Positions 9,441-20,399 of a DNA stretch of 64,000 bases are shown one piece after another. The translations under genes and the position numbers were made by a program. The DNA comes from Astragalus membranaceus (lineage: Eukaryota; Streptophyta; Magnoliopsida; Fabales; Fabaceae): NCBI GenBank assembly GCA_039519185.1, contig CM076846.1:182451068-182515067 (forward strand), read 5' to 3'. Under the pieces are notes generated by a model. That model was given only the letters and a program-made list of their open reading frames with translations, searched no databases and had not been told where the DNA came from. Each line of letters starts with the position of its first letter. Within the stretch, counting starts at the first letter, position 1.

Positions 9441-10580
9441 GCAAATGAGACTTTTTCATATTGCAATTTTAAAAACAAATTTTAACAAGACAGAAATTTC
9501 GTATTAACAGAAGTTGTTGCGCCGTTCATCGCACGGGTCCATGCGCTAATTTATAAAAAAGTTAAACAAATATCTCTAGTCTTGAACTTAGCACAATTGG
9601 TAAAGTACGATTTGTGAAGCTTGATGACCTAGCCTCAAATCAGGGCGGTCCTTATATTTTGTGTGCCTTGGAAAATTAAGTATTTATTCAATCTATATAT
9701 CTTGCAACATGGTAAATCGTAAAAAAGATTTTAACTATTCAAGATTACTAGTTCTTTGTGTTTACCGTGTTTTTTGGTAAACACCGCTAGTTACAAATTA
9801 ATGTTGCTTGTAGAATCAATTAGAAAATCCTAGAACATTTGTGTTAAAGTTTTTCCAGAAATTATGAGTGTTCTTGCGGTTTAAATTTGAAAATATGAAG
9901 ATAACCTTCGAAGTTATCTCCAGAAGGGAGGGAGGATTCTGAATAGAAGTCGAAAAGAAAACAAATAAAATGCAGAAAACTTAAGAAAGTAAAAGTGGAA
10001 TTGTATTAATTGTAAAGAGAATGATGCACAAGTTCATGCATTGTTCTCTGACTCGTTTTCTATGATGTTGGAAGTTTGAGTTTCAGAATTCTGTATGTGA
10101 GTTTGTGACCCGTTTTTCCTATGAAAAACTACTATTTATACAATGAGGGAAACACAATAACTAACTAACTGCACATAGAATTTAAAAAATGGTAACTACC
10201 ATGTCTTCGACCACAATAACTGCAATGGTAACTGCCATGTCTTCGACCACAATAACTGCAATGGTAATTCAACAACGGGCACTTAACTTCTGATCTATCA
10301 CTAAGTTTCTTCTCGTCAAACCATTGGCTTCAATTCTTCAATTTCCACTAAGTTAAGCACTGCGTCGAACCCTATTGGGAAAGCTTCTCACTGTCGAAAT
10401 CAACACCTTTCCTCTTGAGATTAGCAAGTCAAACCTCTTTGACTGCATTTAATTGAGTCTGTCGAAAATGCAGGCTAACACTTTGGTTACCAGAAAAACA
10501 ATGCAGGGCTACTTATAGATGATTCGGTGATTTCGTTAAAGACTTTTTTAATTACTACTTGTGTTTCGTGTTTTATTAGA
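9441..10580. other. Spacer with a small duplication, no gene seen
   Basis: A 36-bp piece with CATGTCTTCGACCACAATAA is tandemly repeated at about 10,190-10,262. A 9-bp-stem hairpin (GTGTTTACC/GGTAAACAC) lies at 9,758-9,784. Nothing coding is seen. Confidence 0.4.
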
Positions 10581-10591
10581 AAGTTTTTGTG

Positions 10592-10803
10592 GTCGGGCCC
10601 AGTTGGTCGAGCCTACCGCTGGGACACTCGGGGGTCGTCACGGTTTGCTCCCTGTTCGATTCCCTGCGGTGACAAACAACGGGTTGGCTAGTGCAATCGT
10701 TGACAGTAATGCCATTGGCCCAACGCACGAGCGCAGATTAGTCCTTCGTTGTCAGCGTTGGGACACTGCGTGGGTAGCCAGTGATGGTCCCGAACCAAAA
10801 AAA
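10592..10803 (+). mobile_element. tRNA-derived SINE (third family)
   Basis: An 11-bp duplication AAGTTTTTGTG occurs at 10,581-10,591 and 10,804-10,814. The body has an A-box-like GGGCCCAGTTGGTCGAGCC, a B box CTGTTCGATTCCC near 10,652, and a 3' A run. It is more GC-rich than its surroundings. The open frame across it is a chance shadow. Confidence 0.8.
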
Positions 10804-10814
10804 AAGTTTTTGTG

Positions 10815-11874
10815 TGTTTTTGTACATTTATAATTTTTTAATTTAATGTCTGTATTTACTAGTATGAAAACAGAATTTGGTACCCTACAAAAAATGCCCG
10901 CTAGGCGATCTCCCCTCCCACCATACTCAAAGCCACCACGATTTCAAGACAAGTTGCTAGATATATTACCTAATTTTTTGACTGGTCTTATGCAGTAATA
11001 ATAGCATAGTAAAAACTATATTGTCAGAATTGAACTCGTTGGTGCATTTAATTTGCTAAAGAGCAAGGGATTGGACAGTTGTACCATGTTTGATTTGTAA
11101 AACTGTTATTGTTACTAGACAAAAGTGGAGACATCACAAAACCACATTACAACTTTTCGTTCCGCAGTACAACAATATTCTATCCACAAAGATACCAAAA
11201 TACTATTTTTATTTCTTACTCAATAATTTTTTTTCCTCTCTCTCGCTCTCTCTCTCCTATCTTCTCTCTCACACTTCTTTATAATTTTCTAATTATATTA
11301 TAATATAATATATATTTGTATAAAATGCTTATAAAAAAGATATATTCTATAAAATCATTATAAACATCATAAAGGGAATTGAAAAATGATGTTCGGTACA
11401 ATACCAATTTCAACAAAAGACACACAACGTCTTTTGATTTCTATTAGAAAAATATAAATTATAACTATCGCGTGATTTGTTAGTGATTCTAACAATTTGT
11501 TTCGTACTGGATAGCAGAATTCAAAGGGAATTATAGTAAATTTTACGTTTTTGTGTGATGTCGATTGTTCACCAAACAGTGTATGGTACAAAAAGTTGTC
11601 TAGTTCTGTACTGTCCAATATCTATTCACAAACCAAACGGACCGTAAAGTTTCGACCGGAAAGATACCCACCCCAATTCAAAATATTGCTATTACCACGA
11701 CAAGTAATATATGTATTTATTACTTATGATCATCTTGCTAATATCAGATGATTCAATTGTTTGAGTGATATATAGTTTTCCTTCTATAAAGTTTTTTTAA
11801 TATAGTTGGTCTTATTTCGGTATTTTATTATTATTATTTTTAATATTATTACCATCGTAGTTATCTTACTGCTC
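10815..11874. other. AT-rich spacer, no gene seen
   Basis: It contains a CT-rich stretch near 11,230-11,280 and short AT palindromes. No coding support. Confidence 0.4.
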
Positions 11875-11891
11875 CAAGATGGGTTGTGTCT

Positions 11892-12020
11892 TTTTTTTTA
11901 TAAACAAATGTTAGTGGGGTGGGAGAATGTTAATTTCCGAGTTTGAACCCTGACCTAATTCTTACAACTTTACAACTCCCTCATGTTCTTTAGCTTGTAA
12001 AGTGAGCTACCTTCTTGAGA
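11892..12020 (-). mobile_element. tRNA-derived SINE, minus strand, same family as 594-717
   Basis: Read on the minus strand it starts GTCTCAAGAAGGTAGCTCAC, has a B-box-like GGGTTCAAACTC, and ends CATTTGTTTATAAAAAAAAA. Imperfect 17-bp flanks beginning CAAGAT at 11,875-11,891 and 12,021-12,037 agree at 14 positions and look like a worn target duplication. It lacks any 5S head, unlike the copy at 532. Confidence 0.78.
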
Positions 12021-12037
12021 CAAGATATGTAGTGTCT

Positions 12038-12706
12038 GATACGATGGTATCCGTACTTACCGGTTACTAGTACCACATATCATTAGATGCCGCGGGTGCT
12101 CGTGCACCTGACTTGTCAACCATAAAAAACTGATAGTGAGTGTTTGGTTTTCATATTATCAGAAAGAATTAATGCTTTGCCCATCACCATGAGAATCGAT
12201 GATGCTGTGCTGATTTGGAGGGTAGTTCCAGTGGGACCCTAAATTTCAATTCAATCAATCATCTCAAGCAATTTTATTGTAATAATTAGTTAGTAAAGTT
12301 ATATTCATGCAATCATGCATGTATGTAGTTTTAATTTTTTATATTTATTTCATTTTCATTCTGTGCTTCCCAGTGCTGGCATTTGTCCTCTTTTCCTTCG
12401 GTGTCTTTCTCTGCACTGCATTCTGTATTCTGCACTGCTCTGCTGCCACACGCTTGGGACTGAATCCACTCACTCACTCACTCACTCACAGATTGTCAGA
12501 TTGTATTGATTCATTTTTACTGCAAAGTTCATGCGCTCACTCCTTGTCCTTGGCACTTTTGGCCGTATTAGGCTCAGTTCGTTTGCTTTTTTCTTTTCCT
12601 TTTATCGCTTTAATTTTAATTAAAGATATCACACATTCTCACCTATATATATTTGCTAAGTCCTTTTCACAATAGTTAGTTGAAGTTCTCACTTCTCTAC
12701 ATGACA
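12038..12706. other. Spacer, no gene seen
   Basis: It contains a short (CTCA)n tract near 12,470-12,490. The open frames here look like chance. Confidence 0.35.
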
Positions 12707-13021
12707 GCGCACAGGAGCCCATCTACCATTCCTTTAAAAAAAATATATGTTAAACAATGCTTTTAAGAAATCAAGATTAACTTTATAAAGTTGGAGTGGA
12801 GGGTTTTTGGAGAGAGGGATAAGTGTTTGTTTGTTTTAGCAATGGAAGATTTGTAAACTCACAATAGACGCATGAAGCTACTACTTACAGCTTCATGTTA
12901 GACGCACATTAGGTAAGGGACCTAATGTAAATGAGTACCGTTACAGACGTTACCATTGAAGAGAAACCACTCAAGCATGTGACTCCAGCCATGGAAGAGT
13001 CCTTCAGAAAACATATAGATG
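12707..13021 (+). repeat. Left copy of a direct repeat bracketing the copia element
   Basis: About 315 bp match 18,447-18,807, starting just after an ACA in both places (GCGCACAGGAGCCC versus GCACACAGGAGCCC). Its last ~100 bp correspond to the start of the pararetroviral reverse transcriptase reading seen in the right copy, here cut off at ATATAGATG. Confidence 0.8.
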
Positions 13022-13429
13022 TTGAACCAAGGGCAAACACTATTTGTTTTGTATGATAACAAATTACACCTTATCTACTAATGGTTCAAGTTGAATTAAG
13101 TACAGGACATAAAGAAAAGAGCAGGAAGATTAAAATGGAGCAGCTTGGAGAAGAAGCCACCTCAGCAGTTCAAGACCTATTTGTTTATCCGCTTTCTTTA
13201 GGACACTGTGTAAGGTCCTATCACTGAAGGTCTATGACTTTTAGTAGCTGAGAGATGAGTTTTTCAAAACATGCATGGTGCATCAAAATAGTTTTGAAAA
13301 ATATTTTATAAAATTGCATGCATGCATAAGGTGGCAACAAAAACCCTAAAATTATTTTTTGTTGAAAGATTAAAACCCTAAAAATAGTTTTGTTGAAGGC
13401 TTGAAATCAAAATCCTATTCTTTTACAAA

Positions 13430-13830
13430 GATAATAGATTATGGTAATAGATTAGGTGCCTGAATGTTTTCAGAGCACATAATCAATTACTCTCCTATTT
13501 TAACTAAAACAAATAATCGATTAGTGGCTTACCTTTCTTTCCTTTTTTATAAACATAAATCGATTATGCCTTCATTTCCACAAAAACACATAATCGATTA
13601 AGGTATTGCCTTTCCTTCCTTTCTTGACAAATTAATCAATTACCTATGTATACAACTACATCATGTAATCGATTATCAAGCCATCTTGTGAATTCCTTGA
13701 CAACAATAATCGATTACATGCTCAATATAACTATATATGATAATCGATTATCAAGCTAAACCAAGTTTCCATATTTAAACATATAATCGATTATCACATT
13801 CTTTTGTTTTCTAACATAATCGATTATACA
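13430..13830 (+). promoter_or_regulatory. Array of TAATCGATTA palindromes in the copia LTR
   Basis: About seven exact TAATCGATTA copies plus near matches (AAATCGATTA, TAATCAATTA, AATAGATTA) lie in 400 bp at irregular spacing. The array ends about 35 bp before the TATA box, so it sits where U3 enhancer sites belong. The motif is a perfect palindrome of the AT-rich type bound by homeodomain dimers. The binder is unknown. Confidence 0.75.
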
Positions 13831-13863
13831 TATATTTTCCTTTTTTCAAAACATTCCTACGCC

Positions 13864-13870
13864 TATAAAT
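13864..13870 (+). promoter_or_regulatory. TATA box of the copia LTR
   Basis: CCTATAAATAGGC lies immediately 3' of the palindrome array and upstream of a CACACCACAC stretch, matching a plant pol II core promoter and the expected U3/R boundary. Confidence 0.7.
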
Positions 13871-14240
13871 AGGCAAGTGTGTTTCACAATTCAAACACAC
13901 CACACACCACACTTCTCAACAATTCTCTCTTCCTCTCATACGAAATTTCTAGATCTGAGAGAGAGAGAAAATAGAGCTTCAACTTTCATATCATTTTCTA
14001 TTTTCCATATCACTCATCTCTTAGTCACTATAGTGTCATTATATCTGAGGTGATTGGATCATAGATCTCTGTTTGTATTCGTTACTCTATTTGTGGGATC
14101 ACTCTGAAATCCTGGGATTTGTTCTTGGGTCTCTCAATCAGGAGATTGAGTTGGTTTGAAATCCTGGGAAGTTTTCTTGGGTCTCTCAATCAGAAGATTG
14201 ATTTGGTTTGAAATCCTGGGAGGTGATCTTGGGTCGTTCA

Positions 14241-16291
14241 TGTAACACCCCTTTTCTACCCGTTAATTTAATTGTAAAATCAGAGTTTCAAAATTTCTTT
14301 TCATCGCAAGGAATGTTACACACACTTCAAACAAAATACCGTACTTCAATAAAACAATTCAACGTCAATAAATGTGCAATATGTAACACGCCCCAATGGG
14401 GAAAAACTTAAGCATCAGTCATCGTCACCACAACCGTGACATCAATAAAACCAACTACGCAGCGGAAGGTATAAATAAGAGAAAAACCATCAAATAACAT
14501 ATAACAACCAAAATAGTCTTAAAACATCGAGTTCGTTTCCCCCCTGAGTGCTACGTATCAGAGCATGACGACCCGACTCATAATTAGTGAAGATACCTAG
14601 GTCTTCACTCGTGATCACCCGCACGTTACCGCATAGGGGTAACATTCAAACAGAAGGGTGAGTCCAATTCAATCCATATAATAAATTATATGATAAGCAA
14701 TAAGTCAAAGTCACAGCACTAGAGTAGCCACATCACAGTCATCAATTACGTCATTACAACAACTCATCACAATGTCATGTGATTATATGAAATGCAACCC
14801 ACTCGCGGGCATATGCATGAGGTACCTTTCATCATCGTCGCTTAGCCTTTATGGCCTCATCGTCGCTTAGCCTTTATGGCCTCATCGTCGCTGGGTTCAT
14901 GCACATGAAATACATGAGACACTATGACATGCACCACACACAAACACACAATCGCAGTCAACTATGTGACCCGTCACTTACCAATTTGCCAAATAAGAGG
15001 CACAGCACCTATCAGTTTATAATTACATACCACACGTCGCTATATTTCATCGTCGCTTATTATCATCGTCGCTTAGCCTTTTGGGCCTCATCGTCACTTA
15101 TCCATAAACGTCATCCAACAAACAATAGCCACTAAGGGCAAAACAGTCATTTGCACATCATCATCAATAATATTGGCCACTAAGGGCAAAAACGTCATTT
15201 AACTAGCCACTAAGGGCATCATCGTCATAATCATCCATTTTGACACTAAAGCGTTAAAACTGTTGGTTATACGCAAAAAGGATTTTTGAAGAACTCAATA
15301 CGGCTTTACAACGTCGCTGGGATGACCCCCGGGACAACTCCAAAATGACACGTGCAAAAATAAAACCACTCGAGCCAAAATGTTTAAAATTGGATTTGGG
15401 CACGCAAATGCAAAAGATGGCACGGTAAAATATGTCCAGAATTCGAAGTTTCACCCAAAACACCCCATATGCGCACACAAGCAACACCCACCGAGACAAC
15501 TCCAAAATGACACGTGCAAAAATAAAACCACTCGAGCCAAAATGTTTAAAATTGAATTTGGGCACGCAAATGCAAAAGATGGCACGGTAAAATATGCCCA
15601 GAATTCGAAGTTTCACCCAAAACACCCCATATGCGCACACACACGCACACACAATGGAACATGCGCCCAGCCATGGGGCGCCAAATCCTGCACAAAATCC
15701 AGCAACACGAAATCAAACATATGGCGCCCTAGGCGCCCATAACATCAACCAAAAGGGATTTTCAGCCACCAATCATGAAGATCACGCATAACTCATCAAC
15801 AAAAACACGATATCACATACACATTCATGATCATGGATAGATCTAGGCTAACCCTACCCTAAAACGTATCATAAACATCTATTATATAGAAAGATAGAAC
15901 TCCCCTTACCTCGGATTTGAAGAACGGAAGCCCTAGAGACAGTCACGAACAGAACCACAGCAACGGATCACGACCCTTAGCTCCTTGAACTTCGCGACCT
16001 CTTCTCCTCCTCTCTTCTCCACGGCGCTCTCCCTCTCTCTATTCTCCTCTCTCAATTCGCAAATGCTAGCCAAAACCCTAACCTCACAAGACCTAACAAC
16101 TTCGCATATCACATGGATCATGGGCTTGGGCTTTTCACTTAAGCCCAAGTTCATTCAAGTGGCGCCTCCTTTTCCTAATACCACCAACATAAAATTAATA
16201 TAATTTTAATTATTTAAATTATATCCAACTGATTAAAATAAATTCCTAAATACTTAATTAAATAAATTAATTAAATATTTAGGGTGTTACA
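14241..16291. mobile_element. Solo LTR (2,051 bp), same family as the LARD at 36,913
   Basis: It starts TGTAACACCCCTTTTCTACC, ends AGGGTGTTACA, and has the 5-bp duplication GTTCA on both sides (14,236-14,240 and 16,292-16,296). Removing it and one GTTCA rejoins the copia LTR text (GGGTCGTTCA-ATCAGGG). Shared blocks with the LTRs at 36,913 and 42,512 (for example GCATATGCATGAGGTACCTT) show the same family. A lone LTR with intact TSD means the interior was lost by LTR-LTR recombination. Confidence 0.88.
15333..15654. repeat. 161-bp tandem duplication inside the solo LTR
   Basis: GACAACTCCAAAATGACACG and the following text occur twice, starting at 15,333 and 15,494, with few differences. The frames in this part, on either strand, are products of the duplication and not genes. 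Confidence 0.8.
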
Positions 16292-16940
16292 GTTCAATCA
16301 GGGAAGATTGAAGCGGGTTGAAATCCTTAGCTGTGTGCTCGGGTTCTCAGTTCGGGGGAATTGAGATTTGCTATTTTGAAGTTGCCTGTTTGTAAACAAT
16401 TCTTCAATATAGTGGTTACCATCAAGTCCAAGGGTTGCAAAGCCTGAGGCCGAGGACGTAGGGCTTTTATCCCGAACCTCGCTAAAATTCCTGGTGTATC
16501 TCTATCCCTACTCTTTTACTTTATTTGTCATTTCTGTTTGTTTATTGTTATACTGCGCTAAACATAAAACATATGTTTATTGTTAAAACCAATCATAACG
16601 TAGTCAGCATAATACATATCTCTACTCTGATCTGAATCTGTTAATCTGGTTATAGTTATACTCTCTGAACTACAGATCTGTTTATCTATTATCTTCTCTA
16701 TCACTACTGTAGATCTGCTATATTCAATATCATTGCATTACTTATAAAACAACCTTATTGTGAATATTGAATATAGAGAAATATCTCATTGGCCTAATCT
16801 GTCTGCTTGCACCATATAAGGTTTAAATCTAAGTTTCCGCATTTGATTTAAAACAAACTTATCATTTATTTTGAAAAGAATCCAAGATTTACACATAACC
16901 TTATTCACCCCCCTCTAAGGTTATCAGATAGTCTAACAAG

Positions 16941-16952
16941 TGGTATCAGAGC
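16941..16952 (+). other. Primer binding site (initiator Met-tRNA) of the copia element
   Basis: TGGTATCAGAGC is the standard complement of the 3' end of plant initiator Met-tRNA. It lies two bases after the LTR end. Confidence 0.9.
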
Positions 16953-17013
16953 TAGAAATTGCATATAGAGCTTAACATCTCGCAATTTAAATTTTATTTA
17001 TCTATCTGTGATT

Positions 17014-18068
17014 ATGGGTTCTTTTTTGAAAGAGGGGATGTCTTTATTTAGGCCACCCCTGTTTGATGGGACTAACTATGACTACTGGAGTAGTTGAATG
17101 AAATGTCATGTGCAGGCTATAGATTTCACCTTATGGAGGATCATTGCAGATGGACCACTGATCCCAATGAAAATCAAAAGTAAAGCTACCGGCAAAGCAG
17201 AAGAAGTTCCAATTGAAGACATCTACACCATCGATCTGAGCGAGCTGAGAAAATCTGAGCTTGACAAAATATCTCAACATGCCAAGGCTATGAATATTCT
17301 TCACCTATCACTTTGTGAAGAAGAGTATGGAAGAGTAAAAGGGTGTCAAACAGCAAAGGAGATCTGGGACTGCTTGCAAGCTACTCATGTAGGTACGAGC
17401 CAAGTGAAGGATACTAAAATCAGAATCCTCACTTCCGAATATGAAGCCTTCAAAATGAAAGAAGGTGAGTCTGTCGCAGCTATGCACCAGAGACTGAATC
17501 TAATTATAAACAACCTAAGGGCACTGGGAAAAAGGTATTCTACAAAAGATATAAATGGGAAGATTCTTGCATCTCTGACTGGTGAGTTCTTTCCAAAAAC
17601 TTGTGCAATCACTGAAGCCAAAGATATTGGCACTTTGCCCCAAGAAGACTTGATTGGATCACTTCTGGCCTTTGAGGTTGTATTGGCTGCTAACAAAGAT
17701 CAAGAAGCAGAAATGGTAAAAGAAAGAAAATCTCTTGCTCTTGATGCTAAAAAATCTAAGGTAGCAAGGAAAGAGGTTGAGTCTGATGATGAAGACATGG
17801 CTGAATTATTTGAAGAATTCATGAGATTTAACAAACTTGAAAAGAGAAATAACTCAAAGAAATCCAAGAAAGCTAAGAAGGCTACATGGAACAACTATAC
17901 TGACAGTGAAGAAGAGGAGGTTGCGAATGCCATTTGTCTCACGGCATGTGAAACACCTAAGGCTACTATATGGGATTGTCTTGGCACTGATAGTGACACA
18001 GACGAAGAAGAGCAAATTGCAAATGGTGTTTGTCATTTCTGTTTGTTTATTGTTATACTGCGCTAAAC
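17014..18068 (+). pseudogene. Ty1/copia gag (UBN2 type), stop-interrupted and truncated
   Basis: From the ATG at 17,014 the frame gives MGSFLKEGMSLFRPPLFDG and TNYDYW, the usual start of UBN2-type copia Gag, then hits an in-frame TGA at 17,095-17,097. From 17,098 it stays open for 322 codons with TAKEIWDCLQATHVGTSQVK, YEAFKMKEGESV and a Lys/Glu-rich tail. The zinc knuckle and all of pol are missing: at about 18,029 the frame runs directly into LTR sequence. It is not a working gag. Confidence 0.85.
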
Positions 18069-18446
18069 ATAAAACATATGTTTATTGTTAAAACCAATCA
18101 TAGCGTAGTCAGCATAATACATATCTCTACTCTGATCTGAATCTGTTAATCTGGTTATAGTTATACTCTCTGAACTACAGATCTGTTTATCTATTATCTT
18201 CTCTATCACTACTGTAGATCTGCTATATTCAATATCATTGCATTACTTATAAAACAACCTTATTGTGATTATTGAATATAGAGAAATATCTCATTGTGCC
18301 TAATCTGCCTGCTTGCACCATATAAGGTTTAAATCTAAGTTTCTGCATTTGATTAAAAACAAACTTATCATTTATTTTGAAAAGAATCCAAGATTTACAC
18401 ATAACCTTATTCACCCCCCCCTCTAAGGTTATCAGATAGTCTAACA
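18029..18446 (+). mobile_element. 3' LTR remnant of the copia element
   Basis: It matches the end of the 5' LTR (16,524-16,938) with about seven substitutions and a small indel. It lacks the first three quarters of the LTR because the gag is fused to TTTGTCATTTCTG. It ends in AGTCTAACA like the 5' LTR. Confidence 0.85.
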
Positions 18447-18807
18447 GCACACAGGAGCCCATCTACCATTCCTTTAAAAAAATGAATGTTAAACAATGCT
18501 TTTAAGAAATCAAGATTAACTTATAAAGTTGGAGTGGAGGGTTTTTGGAGAGAGGGATAAGTGTTTGTTTGTTTTAGCAATGGAAGATTTGTAAACTCAC
18601 AATAGACGCATGAAGCTACTACTTACAGCTTCATGTTAGATGCACATTAGGTAAGGGACCTAATGTAAATGAGTACCGTTACGGATTGGGCCTTTTTAAG
18701 GCTTTCTCTAATGTAAATGAGTACCGTTACAGACATTACCATTGAAGACAAACCACTCAAGCATGTGACTCCAGCCATGGAAGAGTCCTTCAGAAAGCAT
18801 ATAGATG
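18447..18807 (+). repeat. Right copy of the bracketing direct repeat
   Basis: It matches 12,707-13,021 but carries about 45 extra bases near 18,680-18,725, in which AATGAGTACCGTTAC is duplicated. Unlike the left copy it continues into the rest of the pararetroviral coding region. Confidence 0.78.
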
Positions 18808-19740
18808 CCCTGCTAAAAATAGGAGTAATAAGGTAAAGCAAAAGCAGGCACAGGACAATGGCAATGATGGTCAACTCAGGCACAAAAATCAACTTGGCAA
18901 CAGGAAAAGAAACCAAAGGAAAGGAGCGAATGGTGTTCAACTACCGAACCTTGAATGACAACACGCACAAAGATCAATACAGCCTACCAGGAATCAACAC
19001 CATCCTAAAAAGAATTGGAAATAGCAAAATCTATTCCAAATTCGACCTCAAGTCAGGATTTCACCAAGTAGCCATGGAAGAGGGGTCTATCCCATGGACA
19101 GCTTTCATCGTCCCAGGAGGACTTTACGAATGGCTTGTCATGCCATTTGGACTGAAAAATGCACCAGCAGTATTTTAGAGAAAGATGGATGAATGCTTCA
19201 AGGGAACAGAAAACTTTATAGCAGTCTACATAGATGATATCCTAGTATTCTCAGAATCAGAAGAAGAACATGCCAAACACCTGGCAGAGCTCCTGAAGAT
19301 TGTGAAAGAGAACGGGTTGGTACTATCCCCAACAAAAATGAAGATTGCAACACCAGAAATCGAGTTTCTAGGGGCAATACTGCACAAAGGAAAGATAAAA
19401 CTCCAACCCCATATCATCAGAAGAATACTGGAATTTAAAGAGGAAAAGCTCAAGGACAAAAAGGGGCTTCGAGGGTGGCTAGACTTGCTCAACTATGCTA
19501 GAAACTACATCCCCAACCTGGGAACCATAGTTGGACCACTATACACAAAAACAAGCCCGCACGGAGACAAGAGAATGAAAGCAAGCGACTGGGAGATAGT
19601 CAGAAAGATCAAGAAAGTGGTGCAAAATCTCCCAGACCTGGAATTACCACCACAAAACTCCTACATCATCATTGAAACAGATGGATGCATGGAAGGATGG
19701 GGACGGTATTTGCAAATGGAAGAAGGCAGAAAAGGATTCA
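18724..19740 (+). pseudogene. Endogenous pararetrovirus fragment: reverse transcriptase and start of RNase H
   Basis: One reading frame runs through this segment and carries the reverse transcriptase fingers, palm (YIDD box near 19,218-19,230) and connection, then the first RNase H strand near 19,670. The palm reads with the WTAF and VPGGLYEW blocks typical of Caulimoviridae rather than plant Ty3/gypsy elements; a badnavirus-like relative is likely. It is broken: an in-frame TAA at 18,834-18,836, an in-frame TAG at 19,176-19,178, a missing N-terminal part and a truncation in RNase H where Tat DNA starts. No movement protein, coat protein or complete genome is present in the window. It is a fossil integrated copy and is described only. 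Confidence 0.82.
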
Positions 19741-20024
19741 AAGACTTAGATCCAATGGTTTTCATTGGTCCCCAAAACCTATAAATAAGCATTCAATGCT
19801 AGCATTTAAGGTACACACTCTCCAATTCTCTCACTTGCAACTGACCCACTTGCTGACTTGAGCGTCGGAGTGTCATTGTAGGTATCACCCCACCTCGGGT
19901 CGAAGCCTAATCTCGGATTGATCAAGAGCACCACTACCAACTATCTCGGATCGGACCTAGTATCCAAGGTCGGATATAAGGCAGGAGATAAGGTACAGAA
20001 CATTGGCAACCACAGTGGGAGGAT
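19741..20024 (+). mobile_element. Tat A: LTR 3' part and primer site region
   Basis: TATA-like CCTATAAATAAGC lies near 19,779. The text GACTTGAGCGTCGGAGTG and, just before the gag leader, TTGGCAACCACAGTGGGAGG match the layout of another Tat fragment at 31,400-31,650. The latter block is in the position of the primer site. The junction with the pararetrovirus lies somewhere near 19,700-19,770 and I could not fix it. Confidence 0.6.
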
Positions 20025-20399
20025 CTTGTGCTCTAGTCCCTCCCCCATCTCCTTGGTCAATGATGGCTCCAGTGTTACGCCAAAGGAACGTCTTAAGTGC
20101 AATAGTGAGACCGGATCCGCAGCAGGAAACCCCCGAAGGCGTAGCAATCACTCTACCCCTAGCTCGGCACATGGTCAAAACTCGTCCAGAGCTATTATTC
20201 CCAGGAGTTCGGCCCAAGATCATCTCCCTCCTCCTCCCCAGGCTGTCCAGGTTCCGGTCGATGCTGTTCAACAGCTCGTCCAGTTGCTGACTAGGCAGAC
20301 CGAGGCATGAACGTCGGCGCCCCACTCTCGAAGGTCCCCTGTTAGGCACCGTAACCAACGATCTCCCCGAGGGAGAAATCGATAGCCCAGAAAGGACCT

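Larger units (their letters stand above)
13020..16938 (+). mobile_element. 5' LTR of a Ty1/copia element, split by a solo LTR
   Basis: The right end GTCTAACA at 16,938 is followed after two bases by an initiator-Met-tRNA primer site. The left end is placed at TGTTGAACC (13,020) because the direct-repeat homology stops there, but this is not confirmed by a TSD. Without the nested solo LTR it is about 1.87 kb. It contains the TAATCGATTA array and a TATA box. Its last 415 bp are repeated at 18,029-18,446. Confidence 0.7.

Noticed and set aside
9592..9655. Further tRNA-like SINE (TTAGCACAATTGGTAAAG and CCTCAAATC)
   Set aside because: The boxes are weak, with no TSD or A tail that I could place; left out as a feature.
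10561..10833. 90-aa open frame on plus
   Set aside because: It spans the SINE exactly and includes its tail; no protein support.
12896..12903. Alternative start of the copia 5' LTR at TGTTAGAC, inverted match to GTCTAACA
   Set aside because: The same text occurs in the right bracketing repeat, where it leads into pararetroviral coding and not LTR, so the LTR more likely begins at 13,020.
15254..15742. Opposed frames of 132 and 120 aa
   Set aside because: Both come from the 161-bp duplication in the solo LTR.
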